Of a stretch of 64,000 bases of DNA, positions 46,953 to 56,157 are shown in pieces; position 1 is the stretch's first letter; each line of letters opens with the position of its first letter. This stretch comes from Candidatus Accumulibacter sp. 66-26 (lineage in GTDB: Bacteria; Pseudomonadota; Gammaproteobacteria; Burkholderiales; Rhodocyclaceae). Under the pieces are notes generated by a model. The model was not told the origin of the DNA and did not search any database. It worked only from the letters and a program-made list of their open reading frames with translations. The stretch is taken from positions 30,680 through 94,679 of the forward strand of contig MKUH01000024.1 in the NCBI GenBank assembly GCA_001897745.1, in the 5' to 3' direction. Both the position numbers and the translations under genes were made by a program.

Positions 46953-48137
46953 ATGAGCCGCGACGAAGTTCGCCCGGGCCGGATCGCGGCGCTGCCGCCG
47001 GCCCTGCTCACGGCCGCCGGCGCCGCCGGCATTCTGCTTGCCGGCGGCGCGACGCCGAACGCGGCCGCCGCCGCCCTGCTGCTGTGCGCGCTCGGCGCCG
47101 CCGGCACGGTCTGGAGCGTGGCGCGCACCGGCGCGGCGCTGCGCCGGCAGCAGCGCGCGCTGACGGAAGAACTCCGGCCCGCGCCCTGCGCGCACGCGGC
47201 GCTGTGCATCGGCGGCCTCGACCGGCTGTGCCAGGCGGTACTGCCCGTCTGGAGCGGCCATATCGACATGGCGCGCAGCCAGACCGAGGAATCGGTCACC
47301 GCCCTCGCCGGCCAGTTCGCCGACATCTCCCGCCGCGTCGAAACCGCCGCCTCGACGTCCGACGACGCCGGCGGCCTCGGTGCCCTGATGAACGAAAGCC
47401 AGAGCGAACTCAACGCCATCGTGACCTCGCTGCGCGCCGCGCTCTCGAGCAAGGAATCGATGCTGGGCGAAGTCGGCGAGCTCTCGCGCTTCACCGAGGA
47501 ACTCAAGCGCATGGCCGAGAACGTCGGCGAAATCGCCAAGCAGACCAACCTGCTGGCGCTCAACGCGGCAATCGAGGCGGCCCGCGCCGGCGACGTCGGG
47601 CGCGGCTTCGCGGTGGTCGCGGACGAGGTGCGCAAGCTGTCCGACCTCTCCGGCCAGACCGGCAAGAAAATCAGCGCAACCGTCGAAACGGTCAATCGGG
47701 CGATCGCCTCGACCCTCGCCATCTCCCGCCAGTACGCGCAACAGGACGAAACGATGGTCGTCGGCTCGGAACAGGCCATCGAACGCATCATTTCCCGCTT
47801 CCGCAGCGCCACCACCGACCTCGCCGCCACCTCCCTCGCCGTGCGCGCGGAAAGCCGCGCCATCGGCGAGGAAGTCAGCCGGATCCTCATCTCGCTCCAG
47901 TTCCAGGATCGCGTCAGCCAGGTGCTGAGCCACATCCAGCGCGACCTCGGCAAGCTCGAAGAACGCCTCGCGACGCAGGAGCGGGCGCTGCAGAGCGGAC
48001 GCCCCCCGGAACCGATCGACGCCGGCACCTGGCTGGCCGAACTGTCCGGCACCTATACGACGCCGGAGCAGCACGCGCTGCACGCCGGCGGTAGCCCGCC
48101 GCCCGCCGCCGGCGACAGCGAAATCACCTTCTTCTGA
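46953..48137 (+). CDS. Methyl-accepting chemotaxis-type protein without HAMP domain
   Basis: 394 aa from ATG 46953 (CGGAGGCGG upstream). Two adjacent N-terminal hydrophobic helices (about residues 10-30 and 34-55) form a hairpin with almost no periplasmic part. No HAMP domain follows. The signalling domain hairpin tip is recognised: [20 protein letters not shown], then [20 protein letters not shown]. The C-terminus [20 protein letters not shown] is a motif of a distinct MCP subgroup. It leads the cheY-STAS-cheA operon (17-base gap), so it probably feeds that CheA; with no sensor domain it may act as a scaffold or sense the cytoplasm. Confidence 0.9.
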   Translation: MSRDEVRPGRIAALPPALLTAAGAAGILLAGGATPNAAAAALLLCALGAAGTVWSVARTGAALRRQQRALTEELRPAPCAHAALCIGGLDRLCQAVLPVWSGHIDMARSQTEESVTALAGQFADISRRVETAASTSDDAGGLGALMNESQSELNAIVTSLRAALSSKESMLGEVGELSRFTEELKRMAENVGEIAKQTNLLALNAAIEAARAGDVGRGFAVVADEVRKLSDLSGQTGKKISATVETVNRAIASTLAISRQYAQQDETMVVGSEQAIERIISRFRSATTDLAATSLAVRAESRAIGEEVSRILISLQFQDRVSQVLSHIQRDLGKLEERLATQERALQSGRPPEPIDAGTWLAELSGTYTTPEQHALHAGGSPPPAAGDSEITFF

Positions 48138-48154
48138 ACGCCGAAAGTACCGCC

Positions 48155-48523
48155 ATGGCCAAAACCATCATGATCGTCGACGACTCCGCATCCCTGCGCC
48201 AGGTCGTCAGCATTGCCCTGAAGAGCGCCGGCTACGAGGTCATCGAAGCCTGCGACGGCAAGGACGCGCTGAGCAAGCTCGACGGCCGCAAGCTGCACCT
48301 CATCATCAGCGACGTGAACATGCCGAACATGGACGGCATTTCCTTCGTCAAGGCGGCCAAGCAGCTGCCCGCCTACAAATTCACGCCGATCATCATGCTC
48401 ACCACCGAGGCCGGCGAAGGCAAGAAGCAGGAAGGCCAGGCCGCCGGCGCCAAGGCCTGGGTGGTGAAGCCCTTCCAGCCCGCGCAGATGCTGACGGCGG
48501 TTTCCAAACTGGTCCTGCCCTGA
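48155..48523 (+). CDS. cheY: Single-domain response regulator CheY
   Basis: 122-aa stand-alone receiver. Acidic pocket D9-D10, phosphorylation site D53 (IISDVNMPNMDG), conserved Thr in MLTTEAGEG and Lys in WVVKPFQPAQML. CheY-like sequence VDDSASLRQVVSIALKSAGY. It receives phosphate from the CheA encoded downstream. Whether it acts on flagella, pili or another output is not decided by the sequence. The stop is 1 base before the STAS gene. Confidence 0.94.
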   Translation: MAKTIMIVDDSASLRQVVSIALKSAGYEVIEACDGKDALSKLDGRKLHLIISDVNMPNMDGISFVKAAKQLPAYKFTPIIMLTTEAGEGKKQEGQAAGAKAWVVKPFQPAQMLTAVSKLVLP

Positions 48524-48524
48524 G

Positions 48525-48848
48525 ATGGCGACCATGGAAACCAAGGCCACGGAAAACCCCGACGCGCTGCGCATCGCCCTCGCCGGCGAACTGACCGTAT
48601 TCACCGCCGCCGCCGTCCGCGAGCAGCTGCTCGCCGCGCTCGGCAGCGCCGCGGAGATCGAAGTCGACCTCGCGCAGGTAAGCGAGATCGACAGCGCCGG
48701 CGTGCAGCTGCTGCTCGCCGCCAAGCAGGAAGCCGCCGCGCTGCAGGCCGAGCTCGGCTTCACCGGCCACAGCGCCCCGGTGCTCGACATCCTCGGGCTG
48801 TGCGACCTCGCCGCCCGGCTCGACGCGCCGCTCCCCGCCCGCCCCTGA
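48525..48848 (+). CDS. STAS-domain protein (anti-anti-sigma-like)
   Basis: 107-aa STAS domain with the phosphorylatable serine in EIDSAGVQLLLAAKQE, as in SpoIIAA-like proteins. The N-terminal strand is LRIALAGELTVFTAA and the last helix VLDILGLCDLAARL. Located between cheY and cheA, an arrangement known from other proteobacterial chemosensory clusters. Its partner is unknown; it may compete or bind in the array rather than control a sigma factor. Confidence 0.9.
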   Translation: MATMETKATENPDALRIALAGELTVFTAAAVREQLLAALGSAAEIEVDLAQVSEIDSAGVQLLLAAKQEAAALQAELGFTGHSAPVLDILGLCDLAARLDAPLPARP

Positions 48849-48880
48849 CCCGCCCGCGCGCCTGACAAGGAAGAGATTCA

Positions 48881-51208
48881 ATGAACCTGGACGACGCTCT
48901 CAACACCTTCATCGTCGAAAGCCGCGAACTGCTCGAACAGATGGAGGACGCGCTGCTGCGCATCGAGCAGACCCCCGACGACAGCGACACGATCAACGCC
49001 ATCTTTCGCGCCGCCCACACTATCAAGGGCTCCGCCGGCCTGTTCGGGATCGACTACGTGGTGTCCTTCACCCACGCCGCCGAAAGCGTCCTCGACCGGG
49101 TGCGCAGCGCCGAACTGCGCATCTCGCCGGAACTGGTCGCGCTCTTCCTCGCGGTCTGCGACCACCTCGGCAAGCTGATGGACCACGTCAGCGACGGCAG
49201 CGCGCCGAGCGCGGCGACGCATCAGGCCAGCGCGGCGCTGATCGACCGCCTGGGCGCCCACCTCGGCAAGCCGCCGGCGGCCGCCCTCGCCGCCGCTGCG
49301 CCCGCCGCAACGGAACGCACGGCGGATGCCGCCCCCAGCGACGGCGTCGACACCGACAACTGGCACCTCTCGCTGCGCTTTTCGCGCGACGTGCTGAAGA
49401 GCGGCATGGACCCGCTGGCCTTCATCCGCTACCTCGGCACCTTCGGCCGGATCGAACGCATCGTCACGCTGGCCGACGCCGTGCCGCCGCTGAGCAGCCT
49501 CGACCCGGAAGCGAGCTATCTCGGCTTCGAGATCGCCTACCGCAGCGACGCGGACAAGCTCGCCATCGAAAGCGCCTTCGAATTCGTGCGCGACGACGCG
49601 CAGATCGCCATCCTGCCGCCGCACAGCCGGATTTCCGAGTACCTGGAACTGATCGACAAGCTGCCCGAGGAGGAAATGCGCCTCGGCGAGATTCTCGTGC
49701 GCTGCGGCACGCTGACCCAGGCCGAACTCGACGCCGCGCTGCGCGAACAGAGCCTGGCGCCGGAAGAGGCGTCGCGGCCGATCGGCGAGGTGCTCGTCGA
49801 ACAGCAGCGGGTGCGCCCACGCATCGTCGAAGCCGCGCTCGACAAGCAGCAGCAGGTCAAGGAACACAAGAGCGCCGAAGGCCGCCTGATCCGCGTCAAC
49901 GCCGAAAAGCTCGACGAGCACATCAACCTGATCGGCGAGCTGATCATCGCCAGCGCCGGCACCGGCCTGATCGCCCAGCGCGCCAACATCCCCGACCTCT
50001 TCGAAGCCGCGGCGCGCCTCGCGCGTCTCGTCGAGGAAGTGCGCGACTCCGCGCTCACCCTGCGCATGGTGCAGATCGGCGCCACGCTGAACAAGTTCCA
50101 GCGCGTCGTGCACGACATGAGCGCCGAGCTGAAGAAGGACATCCGCCTCGAAATCTCCGGCGCCGAAACCGAACTCGACAAGACCGTCGTCGAAAAAATC
50201 GGCGACCCGCTCACCCACCTCGTGCGCAATTCGCTCGACCACGGCATCGAACCGGCCGAAGTCCGCATCGCCGCCGGCAAGCCGGCGCACGGCACGATCC
50301 GCCTCAACGCCTTCCACGATTCGGGCAGCATCGTCATCGAAGTCGCCGACGACGGCGGCGGCCTCAACAAGGAACGCATCCTCCGCAAGGCCATCGAGCG
50401 CGGCATCGTCAAGCCGGAGCAGCAGCTCAGCGATTCGGAAATCCACCACCTCATCTTCGAGGCCGGCTTCTCGACCGCAGAGCGCGTGAACAACATTTCC
50501 GGGCGCGGCGTCGGCATGGACGTCGTGCGCCGCAACATCGACGCGCTGCGCGGCTCGGTCGAGATCGACAGCGTCGAGGGCGTCGGCACCACGATGCGCA
50601 TCCGCCTGCCGCTCACGCTGGCGATCATCGACGGCTTCCTGGTCGGCGTCGGCACCTCGTCCTTCGTCGTGCCGCTCGACATGGTCGTCGAATGCGTCGA
50701 GCTGTCCAGCGAGGAAACCCAGGCCGCCCAGGGCCGCGACCACCTCAATCTGCGCGGCGAGGTGCTGCCCTTCATCCGCCTGCGCGATCTCTTCGAAATC
50801 TCCGATCCCCCGCCGCCGCCCGCCGATGCCGACGACGGGGATGCCGACGCCCACGCCTTCGGCAAAGCGTCGGCGACGGGCGCCATCCTCACCGCCGAAG
50901 GCGCCGCCGCGCTGGCTGCTGACCCGGAGCTGGCCTTCATCCTGAACCCCGTGAAGCGCGAAAACGTCGTCGTCGTGCAGTACGCCGGACGCCGCGCGGG
51001 TCTCGTCGTGGAAGACCTGATGGGCGAATTCCAGACCGTCATCCGTCCGCTCGGCCTCGTCTTCAACGGCATCCAGGGAATCAGCGGCTTCACGCTGCTC
51101 GGCAGCGGCCAGGTCGCGCTGATCCTCGACGTGCCCGGACTCGTCCGGCGCGTCGCCAGCAGCGACCGCCGCCGCCACGCCGGCGGCGCGCCGGCCGGCG
51201 CCGAGTGA
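48881..51208 (+). CDS. cheA: Chemotaxis histidine kinase CheA with embedded MshEN-like motifs
   Basis: Central kinase of the chemosensory array, 775 aa. P1: His46 in RAAHTIKGSAGLFG. P2-like CheY-binding region about residues 160-260 (WHLSLRFSRDVLKSGMDP). P3 dimerisation from about residue 330 (INLIGELIIASAG). P4 ATPase: HLVRNSLDHGIE, VADDGGGLN, GRGVGMDVV. P5 CheW-like C-terminus. Between P2 and P3, residues 267-290 read RLGEILVRCGTLTQAELDAA plus LREQ, and residues 300-323 repeat the pattern (PIGEVLVEQQRVR...). This is the 24-residue MshEN c-di-GMP-binding motif in tandem. P5 also contains an acidic, Pro-rich insert near residues 640-660. AAGGAAGAG precedes the ATG. Confidence 0.95.
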   Translation: MNLDDALNTFIVESRELLEQMEDALLRIEQTPDDSDTINAIFRAAHTIKGSAGLFGIDYVVSFTHAAESVLDRVRSAELRISPELVALFLAVCDHLGKLMDHVSDGSAPSAATHQASAALIDRLGAHLGKPPAAALAAAAPAATERTADAAPSDGVDTDNWHLSLRFSRDVLKSGMDPLAFIRYLGTFGRIERIVTLADAVPPLSSLDPEASYLGFEIAYRSDADKLAIESAFEFVRDDAQIAILPPHSRISEYLELIDKLPEEEMRLGEILVRCGTLTQAELDAALREQSLAPEEASRPIGEVLVEQQRVRPRIVEAALDKQQQVKEHKSAEGRLIRVNAEKLDEHINLIGELIIASAGTGLIAQRANIPDLFEAAARLARLVEEVRDSALTLRMVQIGATLNKFQRVVHDMSAELKKDIRLEISGAETELDKTVVEKIGDPLTHLVRNSLDHGIEPAEVRIAAGKPAHGTIRLNAFHDSGSIVIEVADDGGGLNKERILRKAIERGIVKPEQQLSDSEIHHLIFEAGFSTAERVNNISGRGVGMDVVRRNIDALRGSVEIDSVEGVGTTMRIRLPLTLAIIDGFLVGVGTSSFVVPLDMVVECVELSSEETQAAQGRDHLNLRGEVLPFIRLRDLFEISDPPPPPADADDGDADAHAFGKASATGAILTAEGAAALAADPELAFILNPVKRENVVVVQYAGRRAGLVVEDLMGEFQTVIRPLGLVFNGIQGISGFTLLGSGQVALILDVPGLVRRVASSDRRRHAGGAPAGAE

Positions 51209-51358
51209 GGCCGCGATGCGCCCCGCGCACCAAGCGCCGGCCTTGCCGCGGCGGGCGCACCTGGCCGCGGCGGAGCGGCCGCCCCCGTCACGCGGACGGC
51301 GCGCAATCGCGCCGCGCCTTCCGCCGCAGCTTTTGAATGCATCACCCAGGAGAAAGAC

Positions 51359-53269
51359 ATGACCGTAACCAAGAAGATGCTGTTGCTGGTGCTTTCCGCC
51401 GTACTCGGCATCCTGATGCTCTCGGGCATCTCGCTCTACCAGATGAACAAGGTGTACGACTCGGCCAACTTCGCCAACGTCAACACCGTTCCCTCGCTCA
51501 CGACGCTGGGCGAACTGCGCGCCGGCTTCAACCGCGTGCGCATCAACCTGATGCGGCACATTCTCAACGTCGACGCGAACCGAATGAGCGAGATCGAAAA
51601 GGACATCGCCGCCAACCGCCAGGCCGTGCTCGAAGCAATCAAGAAATACGAAAGCACGATCGCCGACGACAAGGACCGGAGCTATCTAGAACAGTCCAAG
51701 GCGCTGTACGCCGAATTCGACCGCGAGGTGGAGCCGGTGCTCGTCGAGTCGCGCAAGGGCGAGTCGAACATCCAGGCCGCGCGCATCCAGATGGCGAAAA
51801 GCAACGACCTGTTTGAAAAAACGGCCAAGCACATCGCCGAGCATTTCGAATACAACGTCCAGCTCGGCAAGAAGGCGTCGGACGACGCCGTCGCCGCCAA
51901 GAGCAGCGCCCTGCTCGTCGCCATGGTCATTTCCCTGCTCACGCTGGCCGCCGTCGCCGGCATCGGCTACTTCATCACGCGCAACCTGATGCGCCAGCTC
52001 GGCGGCGAGCCGGACGCGGCGGCCGACGTCGCCAACAAGATCGCGGCCGGCGACCTGAGCAGCAGAATCGAGCTGAAGGCCGGCGACACGACGAGCCTGA
52101 TGGCGTCGATGCAGCACATGAGCAAGACCATCCAGGCGCTGCTCGCCGACATCGACGTGCTGATCCAGGCCACGGCGGACGGCAGGCTCGACGCGCGCGC
52201 CGACGCCGACAAGCACCGGGGCAGCTGGAAGCAGGTGGTGGTCGGGATCAACCAGACGCTGGAAGGCGTCGTCGTTCCGGTGAACGAAGCCATCGGCGTG
52301 CTCGTCGAAATGGAACAGGGCGACCTCACGAAGACCGTGCGCGGCGACTACAAGGGCCAGCTCAAGGACTTCAAGGACACGGTCAACAACACGGTCGAGA
52401 AGCTCGCGCAGATCATCGCCGACGTGAACGCCACGACCGAGACGCTGACCTCCGCGACGACGCAGGTTTCCGGTACCGCGCAGTCGCTCTCGCAGGCGTC
52501 TTCCGAACAGGCCGCGAGCGTCGAGGAAACGACCGCCTCGGTCGAACAGATGGCCGCGTCGATCAAGCAGAACACCGAGAACGCCAAGGTCGCCGACACC
52601 ATGTCGGTCGACGGCAGCACGAAGGCCGCCGAGGGCGGCCAGGCGGTGACCGAAACGGTCGGCGCGATGAAGCAGATCGCCAAGAAGATCAGCATCATCG
52701 ACGACATCGCCTACCAGACCAACCTGCTGGCGCTCAACGCCGCCATCGAGGCGGCGCGCGCCGGCGAGCACGGCAAGGGCTTCGCCGTCGTCGCCGCCGA
52801 AGTGCGCAAACTCGCCGAGCGCAGCCAGGTGGCGGCGCAGGAAATCGGCCAGCTGGCCGGCAACAGCGTGGGCATGGCCGAACGCGCCGGCAAGCTGCTC
52901 GACGAGATCGTTCCGGCGACCAAAAAGACCGCCGATCTGGTGCAGGAAATCACCTCGGCCTCGCTCGAACAGACCGCCGGCGTCGAGCAGGTCAACGTCG
53001 CCATGAGCCAGCTCAGCCAGATCACCCAGCAGAACGCCTCGGCCTCCGAGGAACTCGCCGCCACGGCCGAGGAAATGAGCGGACAGGCCGCCAACCTGCA
53101 GCAGCTGATGGGCTTCTTCAACATCGGCAACGGCAGCCGCCCCGGCCAGCCGCAGGCGACGCACCACATCGCCGTCGCCAAGGCCCAGCCCCAGAACGCT
53201 TCCGCGCGCGCCGGGAAGTGGAACAACGGGAGCAGCGAGATCAACGAAAAAGATTTCGCCCGCTTCTAG
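51359..53269 (+). CDS. Methyl-accepting chemotaxis protein (4HB-HAMP-HAMP-MCP)
   Basis: Transmembrane chemoreceptor of 636 aa. TM1 is residues 8-27, then a periplasmic four-helix-bundle ligand domain (about 28-185), TM2 about 186-210 ([20 protein letters not shown]). A HAMP domain and a second HAMP-like unit ([40 protein letters not shown]) precede the signalling domain. The hairpin tip is [20 protein letters not shown]. The C-terminus ends [11 protein letters not shown], an end type seen in receptors, but no CheR is encoded here. CAGGAGAAAG precedes the ATG. It lies between cheA and cheW and should signal to that CheA. The ligand is unknown. Confidence 0.94.
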   Translation: MTVTKKMLLLVLSAVLGILMLSGISLYQMNKVYDSANFANVNTVPSLTTLGELRAGFNRVRINLMRHILNVDANRMSEIEKDIAANRQAVLEAIKKYESTIADDKDRSYLEQSKALYAEFDREVEPVLVESRKGESNIQAARIQMAKSNDLFEKTAKHIAEHFEYNVQLGKKASDDAVAAKSSALLVAMVISLLTLAAVAGIGYFITRNLMRQLGGEPDAAADVANKIAAGDLSSRIELKAGDTTSLMASMQHMSKTIQALLADIDVLIQATADGRLDARADADKHRGSWKQVVVGINQTLEGVVVPVNEAIGVLVEMEQGDLTKTVRGDYKGQLKDFKDTVNNTVEKLAQIIADVNATTETLTSATTQVSGTAQSLSQASSEQAASVEETTASVEQMAASIKQNTENAKVADTMSVDGSTKAAEGGQAVTETVGAMKQIAKKISIIDDIAYQTNLLALNAAIEAARAGEHGKGFAVVAAEVRKLAERSQVAAQEIGQLAGNSVGMAERAGKLLDEIVPATKKTADLVQEITSASLEQTAGVEQVNVAMSQLSQITQQNASASEELAATAEEMSGQAANLQQLMGFFNIGNGSRPGQPQATHHIAVAKAQPQNASARAGKWNNGSSEINEKDFARF

Positions 53270-53278
53270 GAGGCCGCC

Positions 53279-53830
53279 ATGCAATCGACGACCCAACTCG
53301 CCACGCAGCCGCGCAACGCCGCGGCCGCGGTTGCCGCGGCAGGCCTCGCGGCCGACCAGCAGCAGTACCTCACCTTCGTGCTGGGCGAGGAAATGTTCGC
53401 CATCGGCATTCTCTCGATCCGCGAGATCATCGAGTACGGCCACCTGACCGACGTGCCGATGACGCCGCCCTTCATCCGCGGCGTCATCAACCTGCGCGGC
53501 GCCGTCGTGCCGGTGATCGACCTCGCCGTGCGCTTCGGCCGCACGGCGCGCGAAACGACCAAGCGCAGCTGCATCGTCATCATCGAGATCGACAGCGACA
53601 AGGGGCGCCAGGAGATGGGCATCGTCGTCGATGCCGTCTCCGAGGTGCTCGAAATCCCGCCGCTGGAGATCGAACCGCCGCCCGAGTTCGGCACCCGCAT
53701 CCGCACCGACTTCATTTCCGGCATGGGCAAGGTCAACGGCAGCTTCGTCGTCCTGCTCGACGTGAATCGCGTGCTGTCGCTCGAAGAGGTCGCCGTGGTC
53801 GCCGCCATGAGTCCGGTCCCCGATGCCTGA
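53279..53830 (+). CDS. cheW: Chemotaxis coupling protein CheW
   Basis: Adaptor joining MCPs to CheA, 183 aa. CheW domain: QQQYLTFVLGEEMFAIGILS, IREIIEYGHLTDVPMTPPFI, RGVINLRGAVVPVIDLAVRF, and the late VNGSFVVLLDVNRVLS. A 27-residue Ala-rich N-terminal extension is unusual but common in related species. AGGAGG precedes the ATG by 5 bases. It follows the receptor gene by 9 bases. Confidence 0.95.
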   Translation: MQSTTQLATQPRNAAAAVAAAGLAADQQQYLTFVLGEEMFAIGILSIREIIEYGHLTDVPMTPPFIRGVINLRGAVVPVIDLAVRFGRTARETTKRSCIVIIEIDSDKGRQEMGIVVDAVSEVLEIPPLEIEPPPEFGTRIRTDFISGMGKVNGSFVVLLDVNRVLSLEEVAVVAAMSPVPDA

Positions 53831-53893
53831 ACGTCGCCGCACCGCAAGGCGCGCGGGCGGAAGCGGCCGTCCGCACCCGGGAACGGCGGCGTC

Positions 53894-55981
53894 GTGAAAG
53901 CGGGCGCCGCCGTCTCCGGCAACGGGCCCGCAAACGAAGCCGCGCACTACCGGAGCCTCGCCGAAAACTCGCCGGACTGCATCGTTCGCTACGACCGCTG
54001 CGGCCGGCGCCTCTACGCCAACCCGGCGCACGAAAGAACGAGCGGCCTGCCGGCCAGCGCGACGCTCGGCAAGACGCCGCGCGAGCTGTCCTGCCTGCCG
54101 GCGGCCGCGGCGGCGGCCTATCAGGAGCGGCTCCTCGCCGTCGTCGCCGGCGGCCGGCCCGCCGACATCGAAATCGAGTGGAAGACGCCCGACGGCCGGC
54201 GCATGGTGCAGCACGTCGTCGCGCTTCCCGAGCATGGGCCCGACGGCGCGGTCGCGAGCGTGCTGACCGTCGCCCGCGACATCTCCGCGCTGAAGGAAAC
54301 CGAGCGGCGCCTGGAGCAGGCCGAGGCCATGGCCCGCCTCGGCAGCTGGCAGTGGAGCGCGCGCACGGGCCGCGCGACGCTGTCGGCGGAAACCTGCCGC
54401 ATCTTCGGCCGGCCGCACGACTGGGTTCCCGACCGCGAGGAAATCCTGGCCCTCATCGTCGAGGAAGACCGCGACTGGATCGCCACCGCGCTGAACGTCA
54501 CCTTCGCCAGCCAGTCGCCCGACGCCGCCTTCGACTGCCGGATCCAGACCGGCGATGCGCCGACCGATCTCCACTCGGCGCTGCGCATCGAATACGACGC
54601 CGACGGCAAGCCGTCGCTCGTCGTCGGCACGACGCAGGACGTGACCGAACTGCGGGGCTACCAGCAGCGCGTGCATTCGCTGGCCAGCTACGATCCGCTG
54701 ACGACGCTGCCCAACCGCGAGCAATTCACGAGCCGCGCGCAGCACGCGATCGGCGAGGCCTGCCGGCACCGGCAGCAGGTCGGCATCCTGATTCTCGACC
54801 TCGACCGCTTCAAGGCGGTCAACGACGCGCTCGGACACGGCGGCGGGGACCGCCTGCTGTGCGAGGCGGCGGGCCGGCTGCGGCGTTGCGTGCGCGAGAC
54901 CGACACCGTCGCCCGCCTCGGCGGCGACGAATTCGGCTTCGTGCTGCCCGACATGCCGCCGCAGGCCGACATCGGCAAGGTCTGCCGCAAGATCCTCGAC
55001 GCCGTCGGCGAGACCTACCGGATCGCGGGCCGCGAAATCTTTCTCACCGGCAGCATCGGCATCGCCCGCTACCCCTTCGACGGGCGCAGCGTTTCCGACC
55101 TGCTCCAGCACGCCGACGCGGCGATGTACCACGCCAAGGCGGCCGGCCGCGACAACTACCAGTTCTACGCGGCCAGCCTCACGACGCAGATCACCGAACG
55201 CCTCGGGCTCGCCGCGCGCCTGCGCCGCGCCGTGTCGAACGGGGAGCTGGAACTCTACTACCAGCCGCAGATCGACCTGCGCACGCGCCGCCTGATCGGC
55301 GCCGAGGCGCTGCTGCGCTGGAACCACCCCGAGGAAGGGCTGGTGCCGCCCGACCGCTTCATCGGCATCGCCGAGGAAACCGGGCTGATCGTCGGCATCG
55401 GCGAATGGGTGCTGCGCACCGCCTGCGCGACCGTCTGCGCCTGGAACCGCGACGCGCGCCCCCCGCTCCGGATCGCGGTCAACCTCTCGCCGCGCCAGTT
55501 CAAGACGAACGATCTGGTCGCCACGGTCAGGACCGTTCTCGCCGAAACCGGCTGCGCGCCGGAATGGCTCGAACTCGAAATCACCGAGGGCCTGCTGCTC
55601 GACGACACCGTCGACGTCGCGCGCACGCTGGCGGCGCTGCGCGCGCTCGGGCTGTCGATCGCCATCGACGACTTCGGCACCGGCTACTCGGCCCTCGGCT
55701 ACCTCAACCGCTTTCCCGTCCAGGCGATCAAGATCGACCGCTCCTTCGTGCGCGACATCGTCGCCCGGCGCGACAGCGCGGAGCTCGTCAAGGCCATCAT
55801 CGCGATGGCGCACAGCCTGCGCCTGACCCTGGTGGCGGAAGGCATCGAGGAGCGCCGCCAGGAAGAATTCCTGCGCGCGCACGGCTGCCAGCTCGGCCAG
55901 GGCTACCTGTTCGGCAAGCCGATGCCGGGCCGCGACTTCGCTTCGCTGCTGGCGTCCGCCGCGCGCGGCGCCGCCGACTGA
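53894..55981 (+). CDS. PAS-PAS-GGDEF-EAL c-di-GMP signalling protein
   Basis: 695 aa, GTG start at 53894. Two N-terminal PAS domains (about residues 15-140 and 145-255, with no membrane span). The GGDEF domain is intact: RLGGDEFGFV, motif near residue 343, preceded by LDLDRFKAVNDALGH. The EAL domain begins at residue 471 (GAEALLRW) and keeps the catalytic set: NLSPRQFKTN, EITEGLLLDD, IDDFGTGYSAL, IKIDRSFVRD, and EGIEERRQEEFL, a variant of EGVET. Both activities look possible. It follows cheW and is likely co-transcribed, placing c-di-GMP turnover beside an MshEN-bearing CheA. Confidence 0.94.
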   Translation: MKAGAAVSGNGPANEAAHYRSLAENSPDCIVRYDRCGRRLYANPAHERTSGLPASATLGKTPRELSCLPAAAAAAYQERLLAVVAGGRPADIEIEWKTPDGRRMVQHVVALPEHGPDGAVASVLTVARDISALKETERRLEQAEAMARLGSWQWSARTGRATLSAETCRIFGRPHDWVPDREEILALIVEEDRDWIATALNVTFASQSPDAAFDCRIQTGDAPTDLHSALRIEYDADGKPSLVVGTTQDVTELRGYQQRVHSLASYDPLTTLPNREQFTSRAQHAIGEACRHRQQVGILILDLDRFKAVNDALGHGGGDRLLCEAAGRLRRCVRETDTVARLGGDEFGFVLPDMPPQADIGKVCRKILDAVGETYRIAGREIFLTGSIGIARYPFDGRSVSDLLQHADAAMYHAKAAGRDNYQFYAASLTTQITERLGLAARLRRAVSNGELELYYQPQIDLRTRRLIGAEALLRWNHPEEGLVPPDRFIGIAEETGLIVGIGEWVLRTACATVCAWNRDARPPLRIAVNLSPRQFKTNDLVATVRTVLAETGCAPEWLELEITEGLLLDDTVDVARTLAALRALGLSIAIDDFGTGYSALGYLNRFPVQAIKIDRSFVRDIVARRDSAELVKAIIAMAHSLRLTLVAEGIEERRQEEFLRAHGCQLGQGYLFGKPMPGRDFASLLASAARGAAD

Positions 55982-56029
55982 GCCACCGGCCGGATCGCGT
56001 CGCCCGCGCCCGCGGCCCCGCGCGCGGGA

Positions 56030-56098
56030 GTTGAAAAAAGCGGCGAAAAGGACGAACATCGCGCCCCTTTTTTGCAACTTCTTCGCCGCTGCGCGGCG
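56030..56098 (+). repeat. Dispersed intergenic element, copy B
   Basis: Begins GTTGAAAAAAGCGGCGAAAA and contains GAACATC. Same order of blocks as copy A 12 kb upstream. In this copy GTTGAAAAAAG can pair with CTTTTTTGCAAC, and AGCGGCGAA with TTCGCCGCT; the two pairings exclude each other or form a pseudoknot. It ends 60 bases before the ParB-like gene. Confidence 0.6.
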
Positions 56099-56157
56099 GC
56101 GCCCGTCCCGGCGCCCCGCCGCGCGACCGGCCGGCAACGAACCCCAGTGGAGCCGTC

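Noticed and set aside
56030..56098. Sigma-54 promoter in the element (TTTTGCA preceded by GC-rich bases)
   Set aside because: The -24 GG dinucleotide is missing at the required 10-base spacing from the -12 GC.
51686..56137. Very long open frame on the minus strand opposite the MCP, cheW and GGDEF/EAL genes
   Set aside because: High GC content removes stop codons from antisense frames. The translation is His/Arg/Val-rich with no domain, and the plus strand holds complete, well-known genes with ribosome sites.
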